Shown: in pieces, positions 6,895 to 13,311 of the stretch
How positions within the stretch are numbered: the first letter of the stretch is position 1
Layout of the letters: every line of letters starts with the position of its first letter
Source of the DNA: an uncultured Lachnospiraceae bacterium
GTDB taxonomy: Bacteria > Bacillota > Clostridia > Lachnospirales > Lachnospiraceae
Length of the DNA stretch: 16,881 nucleotides
Direction: 5' to 3'
NCBI GenBank assembly: GCA_934371475.1
Contig: CAKRNX010000040.1
Location: forward strand, 1-16,881
Notes under the pieces: model-generated
The model's database searches: none
The model's input: only the letters and a program-made list of their open reading frames with translations
Told to the model about the DNA's origin: nothing
Program-made: the position numbers and the translations under genes

Positions 6895-7527
6895 CCGGAA
6901 TGCTGATTTGCAGATATCGCTCAGGCAGCATCTGTCACAGTAAGGCTTTGTACGCGCTGTACAGACTTCCCGGCCATGATACACCAGACGATGGCACAAA
7001 TCGCTTCCTTCTTCAGGCGGAATAATTTTCCAGAGCGCCATCTCCACTCTCTTGGGATCTTTGATCCCGTCTACCAGCCCGATCCGGTTGGACAGCCGGA
7101 TACAATGCGTATCCGTCACAATCGCCGGTTTTCCAAACACATCGCCCATGATCAGATTGGCACTCTTTCTTCCTACCCCCGGCAGTTTCAGCAGTTCATT
7201 AAAATCGTCCGGAACTCTGGAATTATATTCGTCCCGCAGCATTCTCATACAGGCACTGATATCTCTGGCCTTGCTTTTGCCCAGTCCGCAGGGACGCACA
7301 ATCTCTTCAATCTCTTCCGGCTCCGCCGCCGCCAGAGTTTCCACACTTGGATACACGGCAAACAGTTTCTCCACAATCACATTTACCCTCGCATCTGTAC
7401 ACTGTGCAGCCAGTCTCACGCTTACCAGAAGCTTCCACGCCTGATCGTAATCCAGGGTACATCCGGCGTCCGGATATTCTTCTTTCAGGCGACGGATCAC
7501 TTCCTGTGCCAGTTCTTCTTTTGTCAT
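6886..7527 (-). CDS. nth: Endonuclease III (DNA glycosylase/AP lyase)
   Basis: A 213-residue base-excision-repair enzyme that removes oxidised pyrimidines and nicks the DNA at the abasic site. The helix-hairpin-helix motif is LPGVGRKSAN, whose lysine matches the catalytic lysine of the family. The conserved aspartate follows in VTDTHCIRL. The C terminus has four cysteines in the pattern C-X7-C-X2-C-X5-C (CTARTKPYCDRCCLSDIC), which should bind the [4Fe-4S] cluster; the first spacing is one residue longer than in the E. coli enzyme. Length is normal. The start at 7527 is preceded by AGAGGAACAGGAG. The last two codons and the stop lie inside a 42-bp repeat shared with 8193-8234. It appears to be a stand-alone gene between repeat-filled gaps. 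Confidence 0.95.
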   Translation of the reverse strand: MTKEELAQEVIRRLKEEYPDAGCTLDYDQAWKLLVSVRLAAQCTDARVNVIVEKLFAVYPSVETLAAAEPEEIEEIVRPCGLGKSKARDISACMRMLRDEYNSRVPDDFNELLKLPGVGRKSANLIMGDVFGKPAIVTDTHCIRLSNRIGLVDGIKDPKRVEMALWKIIPPEEGSDLCHRLVYHGREVCTARTKPYCDRCCLSDICKSAFRAE

Positions 7528-7583
7528 TCTCCTGTTCCTCTTTTCTCTCTGTCTATTATGTAATTATCTGAACCCATACCTTT

Positions 7584-7605
7584 CAAGAATGCCACGGCAT
7601 TCTTG
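7584..7605 (+). repeat. Intergenic hairpin repeat, copy C
   Basis: CAAGAATGCC-AC-GGCATTCTTG is a perfect 10-bp inverted repeat with a 2-nt centre, the best copy of this family. It is followed by CTGC as in copies A and D. It lies about 57 bp upstream of the nth start codon, in a region that could form part of the promoter or leader. Confidence 0.65.
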
Positions 7606-7706
7606 CTGCCACAAATTCCCGGGTGCGGATGTAGCGGCTTGATGCCGACAACTGTCCTGCCTGCAGAATATGCTGCAAATTTTAATCCTTTTTATTCCAT
7701 GATACC

Positions 7707-7764
7707 AAAAAATACTCCCAAACGCTACCACAGAAAATCTGTATCCTGATTACGTTGGGAGTAT
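7707..7764 (-). terminator. Rho-independent terminator of the 75-residue gene
   Basis: On the minus strand the outer arms ATACTCCCAACG (7764-7753) and CGTTTGGGAGTAT (7724-7712) pair with one bulged base. They enclose an inner perfect 5-bp hairpin (7730-7742). A run of six T (7712-7707) follows. It lies 37 nt after the stop codon of the small gene, which supports that gene being transcribed as its own unit. Confidence 0.8.
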
Positions 7765-7801
7765 GACCGTTTTCGTCTTTTCAACATATAATTTTTTCAT
7801 C

Positions 7802-8029
7802 TCAGCAAATCTTTTTTCTCTGAAGAAACCTGCCATACACCCGGGCCAGACTCTGGATCTCCCCTCCCGGATATTCCATGCTGCTCAGTATCATAGTTCC
7901 TTCCAGCACCACCGCATATCTGCTTTCCTGATAATAACTGTCAAAATATTGATATACAATCAGATTATGAAAACGCTCCATCGCTTTTACTTGTTCTTTG
8001 TACTGATATTCTTTCCATTTTCCGTTCAT
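7802..8029 (-). CDS. Unknown 75-residue tyrosine-rich protein
   Basis: A small protein that I do not recognise. It has 75 residues including nine tyrosines, several in the segment VYQYFDSYYQESRY, and has no membrane helix, signal peptide or cysteine motif (one C-terminal Cys). I set the start at 8029 (protein begins MNGKWKEYQ), because AGGAGG lies at 8045-8040 with a 10-nt spacer. A longer reading from 8152 lacks a ribosome site. A possible promoter, TTGTTT-N17-TATATG, lies about 35-60 nt upstream of the start, and a strong terminator follows at 7707-7764. Own ribosome site, promoter and terminator argue for a real gene. It is probably cytoplasmic. The function is unknown. Confidence 0.65.
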   Translation of the reverse strand: MNGKWKEYQYKEQVKAMERFHNLIVYQYFDSYYQESRYAVVLEGTMILSSMEYPGGEIQSLARVYGRFLQRKKIC

Positions 8030-8192
8030 ACTTCCACTTCCTCCTGTATCCTTTTCCCTTTTGATACATATATCATAGCGTGCAGAACGAAACAAACCGT
8101 AACTCTTTCTATGGTTCTTGCTTAATTTTGTTAAATTTTTGCTTTCTGTCATATATTTTGTTCATTTATCCGTCTTTTCATTGTAAATCGGA

Positions 8193-8234
8193 TTAGTGCT
8201 CCGCACACCTGGAGCGGGGAAATGCTTATTCTGC
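8193..8234 (+). repeat. 42-bp dispersed repeat at a gene 3' end, copy 2
   Basis: Partner of the repeat at 6853-6894 (38 of 42 identical). This copy contains GCTCC-GCACACCT-GGAGC, a 5-bp hairpin that is damaged in the other copy. It sits 2 bp beyond the stop codon of the ABC ATPase gene, in the same orientation to that gene as the other copy is to nth. Confidence 0.7.
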
Positions 8235-8236
8235 GT

Positions 8237-8818
8237 TCAGGCACGCTCCAGGTGCAAGATCTCTGCATCCAGCAGTTCAGCATCCTCCCGGTCATGTGTG
8301 GCCATCAGAAGTGTACGCCCGTTCCGATGTATCTGCAGATAATGTATCACTGCTTCCTTCGTCTCCCGATCCAGTCCGGTAAACGGTTCATCCAGCAAGA
8401 TCAGCCTTCCCGGATAATACAGCGCTCTTGCCAGCGCCACCCTCCGCTTCATTCCGCCGGAAAGTTCCCGCACCGGCTGTTCCAGACACTCTGCCGGTAA
8501 AATCTGAAGCAGGTTTTTCCGGATCTGCTGCAGATCCGGTTTCTCAGTACAGACAGGCAGCACATTCTGCACAGGAGACAAATGCATCAGAAGCCTATCC
8601 TCCTGAAACATCACAGCAACATCTCCCGGCGCAATTCCCGTAATCCGTCCCCGATCTGCCGTCTCCAGTCCCATCAGCAGCCGAAACAGCGTCGTCTTTC
8701 CCGCACCGGAAGGCGCCATCAGACAGTAACACTGTCCTTTCTCCAGCGTCATAGACAGGTTTTGCAGTACCATTCTTCCGTCATAAGCTTTGCAGATACC
8801 TTCTATATTTATTGCCAT
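8237..8818 (-). CDS. Orphan NitT/TauT-type ABC transporter ATPase
   Basis: A short (193-residue) ABC ATPase resembling the SsuB/TauB/ThiZ group, which drives uptake of small organic anions, thiamine precursors or similar compounds. Walker A is APSGAGKTT (35-43), followed by VMFQEDRLLMHLS in the Q-loop region, the signature LSGGMKRR, Walker B LILLDEP, and the switch ATHD. It is 40-60 residues shorter than typical members, ending soon after the H-loop. No permease or binding-protein gene lies next to it in this window: pyrD is upstream, and an unknown small gene is downstream. The ribosome site AAGGAG is rather far (12 nt) from the ATG. It may serve a permease encoded elsewhere. ATPase identity is sure; the substrate is unknown. 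Confidence 0.88.
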   Translation of the reverse strand: MAINIEGICKAYDGRMVLQNLSMTLEKGQCYCLMAPSGAGKTTLFRLLMGLETADRGRITGIAPGDVAVMFQEDRLLMHLSPVQNVLPVCTEKPDLQQIRKNLLQILPAECLEQPVRELSGGMKRRVALARALYYPGRLILLDEPFTGLDRETKEAVIHYLQIHRNGRTLLMATHDREDAELLDAEILHLERA

Positions 8819-8839
8819 ACAATACTAATACTCCTTTCA

Positions 8840-8904
8840 GCGAGCTGCGCATCCCTCGCGGAGCGTTTCTTGTTTCATAGGATGTTATCCTATGAAACAA
8901 GAAA
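8840..8904 (-). repeat. Composite palindromic repeat, copy 2
   Basis: A perfect inverted repeat with 18-bp arms (8866-8883 and 8887-8904) and a 3-nt centre, flanked by GCGAGCTGCGCATC at 8840-8853, which is identical to 59-72. The T-run of the pyr-side terminator is part of one arm, exactly as in copy 1. It lies in the 5' region of the ABC ATPase gene, so any transcript of that gene entering from upstream must pass the terminator and this palindrome. Confidence 0.7.
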
Positions 8905-8938
8905 ACCCGCACAGACATACCATTGTATATCTGTGCGG
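8902..8938 (-). terminator. Rho-independent terminator after pyrD / candidate RNA
   Basis: On the minus strand CCGCACAGA (8938-8930) pairs with TCTGTGCGG (8915-8907). The inner bases extend the stem to about 14 bp with one mismatch and a 4-nt loop, and GTTTTCTT follows. It would end both read-through from the pyr operon and any RNA started at the two promoters upstream. Confidence 0.8.
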
Positions 8939-9019
8939 ATCATGAAAGAGTTGAGCAAAATGCCGTAGACATGAGCAGTTAGATAAGAAGAAAAATTGCG
9001 CAACTGAGAATGACTTGTT
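8902..9019 (-). ncRNA. Candidate small RNA or leader after pyrD
   Basis: The 344-bp gap between pyrD and the ATPase gene is AT-rich and has no gene with a ribosome site, yet it carries two good promoters (9026-9054 and 9094-9123) and a strong terminator (8902-8938). The promoter nearer the terminator would give an RNA of about 115-120 nt. It can form a 10-bp stem with one mismatch, AGTTGCGCAA (9005-8996) with TTGCTCAACT (8958-8949), followed by the terminator hairpin. It does not match 6S, SRP, tmRNA, T-box or other RNA classes that I can recognise. It may be an independent small RNA, or a leader that attenuates the ATPase gene. Confidence 0.35.
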
Positions 9020-9025
9020 ACCTGA

Positions 9026-9054
9026 ATATTATCACTTTTTACTGAATTATGCAA
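9026..9054 (-). promoter_or_regulatory. Promoter P2 in the pyrD-ATPase gap
   Basis: On the minus strand TTGCAT (9054-9049), a 17-bp spacer ending in TGA, and TAATAT (9031-9026). The TG extension and ideal spacing make this a good sigma-A type promoter. Transcription would begin near 9019, well after the pyrD stop at 9163. Confidence 0.55.
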
Positions 9055-9093
9055 TCTTTTTCGATATTTTTTATCATATATTACATATGTCTC

Positions 9094-9123
9094 ATTATAT
9101 TTTGTGATATGTGTCATTTGCAA
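9094..9123 (-). promoter_or_regulatory. Promoter P1 in the pyrD-ATPase gap
   Basis: On the minus strand TTGCAA (9123-9118), an 18-bp spacer and a perfect TATAAT (9099-9094). It begins 40 bp after the pyrD stop. A transcript from here would be about 185 nt to the terminator and would include the P2 sequence. Confidence 0.45.
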
Positions 9124-9162
9124 GCTAAATTTTTGCATCTGCACTCAGTCCAGGTTTTCTAC

Positions 9163-10071
9163 CTACCGCACAGCTCCGATCAGCTCATTGATATCTTTCA
9201 CCTGATATTTTCTCATATATGCTTCTATCCCTTCAACGACTTCCAGCGTCGTACAGGGATTATGAAAATTGGCGGTTCCCACAGAAACTGCAGTCGCTCC
9301 GGCCAGAATAAACTCTATCGCATCTTCTGCACAGGCGATGCCGCCCATTCCAATAACCGGAAGCTTTACTGCCTGTGCCACCTGATAGACCATCCTTACA
9401 GCAATCGGCTTGATCGCCGGTCCGGACACTCCACCAGTCTTATTAGCCAGTGCAAACGTTCTTCGATTAATATCGATCTTCATACCGGTCAGTGTATTGA
9501 TCAGAGACAGCACATCTGCACCGCCTGCCTCCGCCGCTCTTGCCATCTCCGCAATATCTGTCACATTGGGACTCAGCTTCATGATAACCGGCTGCTTCGC
9601 CACTTTTTTAATCTCTGCGGTAATTGCCTCCACCGCTTTGGGATCCTGACCGAAGGCGATGCCGCCCTCCTTCACATTAGGGCAGGAAATATTGATCTCC
9701 AGCAGATCCACCGGCTCATCGGCCAGTCTTTCCACAACCTCGCAGTAATCTGAGGCACTTTTTCCACATACATTCACAATGATTTTTGTCTGATATTTCT
9801 GAAGAAACGGAAGATCACGTTTCACAAATGTATCAATCCCCGGATTCTGCAGCCCGATTGCATTCATCATACCGCCGCAGGTTTCCGCAATCCTCGGAGT
9901 GGGATTGCCAGGCCACGGCACATTGGCCACGCCCTTGGTCACTACCGCGCCCAAACGGTTCAGATCCACAAACTCACTGTATTCCATACCGGAGCCAAAC
10001 GTTCCGGATGCTGTCATGACCGGATTTTTCAGCTCAATTCCGGCCAGATTTATTTTTGTACTGATATCCAT
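9163..10071 (-). CDS. pyrD: Dihydroorotate dehydrogenase B, catalytic subunit
   Basis: The 302-residue FMN-containing subunit that oxidises dihydroorotate to orotate, the fourth step of UMP synthesis, in the cytoplasm. The catalytic base is a cysteine, C130, in EINISCPNVKEGG, which marks class 1 enzymes. ASGTFGSG near the N terminus and GMGGI plus SVGTANF near the C terminus are FMN-site motifs. Class 1B, with NAD+ as final acceptor, follows from the adjacent pyrK. The start is the ATG at 10071, with AGGAGG (10085-10080) 8 nt away; a GTG 6 nt upstream is too close to that site. It is the last gene of the pyr operon, 12 nt after pyrK. Confidence 0.96.
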   Translation of the reverse strand: MDISTKINLAGIELKNPVMTASGTFGSGMEYSEFVDLNRLGAVVTKGVANVPWPGNPTPRIAETCGGMMNAIGLQNPGIDTFVKRDLPFLQKYQTKIIVNVCGKSASDYCEVVERLADEPVDLLEINISCPNVKEGGIAFGQDPKAVEAITAEIKKVAKQPVIMKLSPNVTDIAEMARAAEAGGADVLSLINTLTGMKIDINRRTFALANKTGGVSGPAIKPIAVRMVYQVAQAVKLPVIGMGGIACAEDAIEFILAGATAVSVGTANFHNPCTTLEVVEGIEAYMRKYQVKDINELIGAVR

Positions 10072-10083
10072 ATGCACCGCCTC

Positions 10084-10872
10084 CTACAGTTCGATATCTG
10101 TCGATAAGAATACCGGTCCTTCTTTGCAGACCCGCTTATTGTGTACTTTTGAATGGTCATCCACCTCTTTTGACCGACATACACAGGCCAGACAGGCACC
10201 GATACCACAGGCCATCTTTTCCTCCAGTGAAAGCCAGCACTCAATCTGGTTTTCTTCTGCATACTCCTTCAGTGCGCGGAGCATCGGCGTAGGACCGCAG
10301 GCATAGATCACATCTGCCTGCAGCCCGTTTTCCCGGATACAATCCAGCACATTTCCTTTCGTACCATGCTTTCCGTCCTCAGAAGCCAGATACAGCGTTC
10401 CGTTCTTCTCCAGATCCTCTGTCAGAAACAGTTCGTCCCGGTATCCCACCACAATCTGTCTGCTCTCTTTGTCTCCCGGCAGCATTTTGGACAGCTGCAC
10501 CATAGGGGGGATTCCTATCCCCCCGCCGATCAGAAAAGCTTTTTTGCCTTCTGACATACGCTCCAGCGGGAAACCGTTTCCGAGCGGACCCATAATATCC
10601 AGGGTATCACCCGCGCCGCGGCCGGAGAACTCTGCTGTTCCCTTCCCGGCCACGCGGTAAACGATTCGCAATTTTCCTGTATCTGCCTCAGCCTCACAGA
10701 TGCTGATCGGTCTGGGCAGCAGGCGGCTTCCGTCTGCACTGTACACAGAAATGAACTGTCCCGGTCTGGCCGCTTCCGCGATCCTTTCTGTCTGGATCCA
10801 CATGCTGAAAATGCCGGTTCCAATCTGCTCCTGACTGATTACTTTTGCTGTTTCTCTGTATTTTTCGGGCAT
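10084..10872 (-). CDS. pyrK: Dihydroorotate dehydrogenase B, electron transfer subunit
   Basis: A 262-residue flavoprotein that passes electrons from the FMN of PyrD through a [2Fe-2S] cluster and FAD to NAD+. The FAD-binding motif RPISI is at 54-58. A glycine-rich NAD-binding segment, LIGGGIGIPP, is at 114-123, and ACGPTPML is at 191-198. The iron-sulfur cysteines are C222, C227, C230 and C249 (C-X4-C-X2-C-X18-C). It should form an alpha2-beta2 complex with PyrD. The start codon has AGGAGG 6 nt upstream. It lies between pyrF (26 nt gap) and pyrD (12 nt gap), so the two subunits are made from one message. Confidence 0.96.
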   Translation of the reverse strand: MPEKYRETAKVISQEQIGTGIFSMWIQTERIAEAARPGQFISVYSADGSRLLPRPISICEAEADTGKLRIVYRVAGKGTAEFSGRGAGDTLDIMGPLGNGFPLERMSEGKKAFLIGGGIGIPPMVQLSKMLPGDKESRQIVVGYRDELFLTEDLEKNGTLYLASEDGKHGTKGNVLDCIRENGLQADVIYACGPTPMLRALKEYAEENQIECWLSLEEKMACGIGACLACVCRSKEVDDHSKVHNKRVCKEGPVFLSTDIEL

Positions 10873-10898
10873 AATTGCCTCCTTCTGATCCTGTACTC

Positions 10899-11825
10899 TT
10901 ATCTGTTTTCCAGTGCGCCGCGAATGTCAGCTGCCATATCCTCTACTGCTGCGCGACTCGCTTCCGCAAAATGCTCCGCGCCAAATTTTGCATATTTTTC
11001 CTGTTTGTATGCGGCAATGATGCCTCTGGAGGAATTTACGATTGCTCCCAAGCCGTCTTCATTAAAGAAATGCACCAGATCCGCGCCTTTTCCGCCCTGT
11101 GCGCCGTATCCCGGAACCAGGATATAAGTCTTCGGCATGATCTTTCTGAGGGCCTTGCCCATCTCCGGATAGGTTGCACCTACCACAGCTCCGATATAGC
11201 TGTACGTATCGCCCATGCATTCTTCGCCCCATTTTGCCACGTGTTCACCGACCAGTTCATACAGCGGCTTACCGTTAATCAGCTGATCCTGGAACTCACC
11301 GCTGGAGGGGTTAGATGTCTTGACAAGAATGAACAGACCTTTCTTCTCCTGTTTGCACACGTCCAGAAACGGCTTGATGCCGTCAGTTCCAAGATAGGGA
11401 TTTACCGTAGCAAAATCTTCATTAAAGGCCGCATAACTGTGACTGCCCACCTGCACTTTTCCCAAATGCCCCACCGCATAGGCTGCGGATGTTGATCCGA
11501 TATCGCCTCTCTTTACATCTCCGATTACCACCAGATCTTTTGATTTGCAATAATCTACCGTTTTCTGAAATGCCTTCAAACCTTCCACGCCAAACTGCTC
11601 ATACATGGCAATCTGCGGTTTCACTGCCGGGATCAGATCATATACATGGTCAATGATTTCTTTATTGTACTGCCAGATAGCCTCGGCAGCACCTTCCAGC
11701 GTCTCGCCAAACTCAGCGAATGCTTTTTTCTGAATATGCTCCGGCACATAGTTTAACATGGGATCCAGTCCCACCACGATAGGTGCCTGTGTTTTCTGAA
11801 TTTTGCTGATCAGTTTCTGTATCAT
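10899..11825 (-). CDS. pyrF: Orotidine 5'-phosphate decarboxylase (type 2)
   Basis: A 308-residue enzyme that converts OMP to UMP, the last step of the pathway. The active-site triad pattern DxKxxD is seen as D103-V-K105-R-G-D108 in VVIGDVKRGDIGST. VGLDPML near the N terminus holds another catalytic aspartate, D21. LVKTSNPSSGEFQD and LVPGYGAQGG (phosphate-binding loop) follow. The length of about 300 residues and the sequence style fit the longer type 2 group rather than the 230-residue type 1 enzymes. AGGAGG precedes the ATG. It follows pyrC by 21 nt. No pyrE (orotate phosphoribosyltransferase) is in the window, so that step must be encoded elsewhere. Confidence 0.96.
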   Translation of the reverse strand: MIQKLISKIQKTQAPIVVGLDPMLNYVPEHIQKKAFAEFGETLEGAAEAIWQYNKEIIDHVYDLIPAVKPQIAMYEQFGVEGLKAFQKTVDYCKSKDLVVIGDVKRGDIGSTSAAYAVGHLGKVQVGSHSYAAFNEDFATVNPYLGTDGIKPFLDVCKQEKKGLFILVKTSNPSSGEFQDQLINGKPLYELVGEHVAKWGEECMGDTYSYIGAVVGATYPEMGKALRKIMPKTYILVPGYGAQGGKGADLVHFFNEDGLGAIVNSSRGIIAAYKQEKYAKFGAEHFAEASRAAVEDMAADIRGALENR

Positions 11826-11846
11826 AATTTTCCTCCTGTCACTTTT

Positions 11847-13133
11847 CTATGCTTCCTGACTGTCATCATAAACAATCTTTCCGCCGCAGATGGTCATCTT
11901 CACTTTTCCGTGCACTTTCCATCCGTCAAACGGTGTGTTTTTCCCTTTGGAAGCAAACTTTTCTCTGTGAATCACATACTCTTCTTTCGGATCAATCACT
12001 ACAATATCTGCAGCGCTTCCCTCCTGAAGCGTTCCGCAGTCAAGCCCTGCAATCTTTGCCGGCTGATAGCTCATAACTCTGGCCATCTGCATCGGGGTCA
12101 GGATCCCCTGCTCCAACAGTCTGGTGACTGTCAGCGGCACCGCGGTCTCCAGTCCCACAATACCAAACGGTGCACTGCTGATGGAACGGCTCTTTTCCTC
12201 CGCACTATGAGGCGCATGGTCTGTGGCAATCGCATCAATCGTTCCGTCTCTCAGCCCCTCCAGCAGCGCTTCTCTGTCAGCCCATGTGCGCAGCGGCGGG
12301 TTCATCTTGAAGTTGGCATCATCTTTATTGATATCCTCGCTGGTCAGTGTAAAATGATGCGGGCAGACTTCTGCACTCAGTTTGATCCCTTCCTGCTTGG
12401 CAAGTCTGATCATTTTAACGCTGTCTTTCGTGGAACAATGACACAGATGGAGCCTGGCTCCTGTTTCCTTTGCCAGCAGAATGTCCCTTGCCACAATCAC
12501 ATCCTCTACCGCATTGGTAATCCCTTTCAGCCCCATACTCTCCGCTTTCTCATCTGCATTAAGCACTCCGCCGTTCACCAGGTTTTTGTCTTCACAGTGG
12601 GCCAGCACCGGAATATCCAGCTCTGCCGCAATGTTCATAGCCTCTCTGTAAACCTGCGTATTCATCACGGATTTGCCGTCTTCACTGATCGCCGGGCTTC
12701 CATGAGAAACCATTCCCCGGATATCGGCCACCTCTTCCCCGTTCTGCCCCATAGTCACAGCACCTACCTGCAGCACATGGATCGGAGCTGTCTGTGCAGC
12801 TTTGTTCGTCACATAGTCCACTTTGTCCGGTGTATCAATCACCGGCTTCGTGTTCGGCATGGCCAGGATCGTCGTGTACCCTCCTCTGGCAGCCGCCGCC
12901 CCGCCGGTCGCAATATCTTCTTTATAAGTCAGACCCGGATCTCTCAAGTGTACGTGCAGATCCACCAGACCCGGCATTACAAAACATCCTGCCGCATCCA
13001 CAACCTCCGCGTGTTCTGCCTCGATATTTTCAGCCACACGGCTGATTCTGCCCTCCTCTACCAGGATGTCATAGTTTCCGTCTTTTTCTGTGGCAGGATC
13101 CAGCACTCTGCCATTTTTTATTAACAGCTGCAT
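11847..13133 (-). CDS. pyrC: Dihydroorotase (class I)
   Basis: A 428-residue zinc amidohydrolase that interconverts carbamoyl-aspartate and dihydroorotate. The metal ligands H60 and H62 are in GLVDLHVHLRDPG. MPNTKP holds the substrate-binding asparagine, and VLAHCED and HLCHCST carry further histidines. IATDHAPHSAEEK has the catalytic aspartate. The motif SEDGK has an aspartate where many amidohydrolases carry a carboxylated lysine, as expected for class I. I set the start at 13133, since AGGAG (13146-13142) lies 8 nt upstream; an ATG 51 nt further up would add a basic tail unlike the family and has no ribosome site. It is the first gene of pyrC-pyrF-pyrK-pyrD, with a promoter at 13214-13243. 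Confidence 0.95.
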   Translation of the reverse strand: MQLLIKNGRVLDPATEKDGNYDILVEEGRISRVAENIEAEHAEVVDAAGCFVMPGLVDLHVHLRDPGLTYKEDIATGGAAAARGGYTTILAMPNTKPVIDTPDKVDYVTNKAAQTAPIHVLQVGAVTMGQNGEEVADIRGMVSHGSPAISEDGKSVMNTQVYREAMNIAAELDIPVLAHCEDKNLVNGGVLNADEKAESMGLKGITNAVEDVIVARDILLAKETGARLHLCHCSTKDSVKMIRLAKQEGIKLSAEVCPHHFTLTSEDINKDDANFKMNPPLRTWADREALLEGLRDGTIDAIATDHAPHSAEEKSRSISSAPFGIVGLETAVPLTVTRLLEQGILTPMQMARVMSYQPAKIAGLDCGTLQEGSAADIVVIDPKEEYVIHREKFASKGKNTPFDGWKVHGKVKMTICGGKIVYDDSQEA

Positions 13134-13213
13134 ATCATGCACTCCTTTACCTCTGCGCTGTCTGCGCGTTAGAAATCCCGACAAGGCCGGGACGCATTTA
13201 CATATGTCAGTTC

Positions 13214-13243
13214 ATTCTATCACAAGGCCGGAAGTCTTGACAA
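13214..13243 (-). promoter_or_regulatory. Promoter of the pyr operon
   Basis: On the minus strand TTGTCA (13243-13238), an 18-bp spacer ending in TGA, and TAGAAT (13219-13214) form a -35/extended -10 pair. The expected start is near 13207, giving a leader of about 74 nt. The leader holds two weak hairpins (TCCCG/CGGGA, and GCGC-AGACA-GCGC near the ribosome site). I see no PyrR-binding loop or classical attenuator. Confidence 0.55.
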
Positions 13244-13254
13244 GACTTCCGGCC
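13226..13254. terminator. Perfect 13-bp inverted repeat, azl operon end / pyr promoter
   Basis: GGCCGGAAGTCTT (13226-13238), a 3-nt centre, and its exact complement (13242-13254). It lies about 58 nt beyond the azlD stop and would make a very stable hairpin in that transcript, but only CTTGTG follows, so T-dependent release would be poor. The centre carries the -35 hexamer of the pyr promoter. It may therefore serve both as an end of the azl message and as a control site. Confidence 0.5.
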
Positions 13255-13267
13255 CCAAGTGTGCCTG

Positions 13268-13288
13268 AAAAAGCTTTTCGTAAGCTGC
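13268..13288 (-). repeat. AAAAGCTTTT dispersed repeat, copy 2
   Basis: This matches 6731-6751 at 20 of 21 positions. On the minus strand AGCTT-ACGAA-AAGCT is followed by TTTTTC, a weak terminator shape, 23 nt after the azlD stop. Together with the larger hairpin at 13226-13254 it may end the HAD-azlC-azlD transcript. Confidence 0.45.
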
Positions 13289-13311
13289 AAATTCCAGATA
13301 TGCTCTGAACC

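Noticed and set aside
8030..8152. N-terminal extension of the 75-residue protein to 116 residues
   Set aside because: The upstream ATG has no ribosome site, and the extension crosses the likely promoter; AGGAGG clearly serves the ATG at 8029.
8890..9144. Eighty-four-codon minus-strand frame between pyrD and the ATPase gene
   Set aside because: It has no ribosome site, runs over both the P2 promoter and the terminator, and ends inside the palindrome. The non-coding reading fits better.
11910..13124. Long open frame of about 404 codons on the plus strand
   Set aside because: It lies antisense to pyrC, which has full family motifs and a good ribosome site; the predicted product has a composition typical of antisense translation (rich in H, R, C, S).
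13134..13213. PyrR-type attenuator in the pyr leader
   Set aside because: The two small hairpins lack a T-run and the PyrR-binding loop sequence, and the leader is short.
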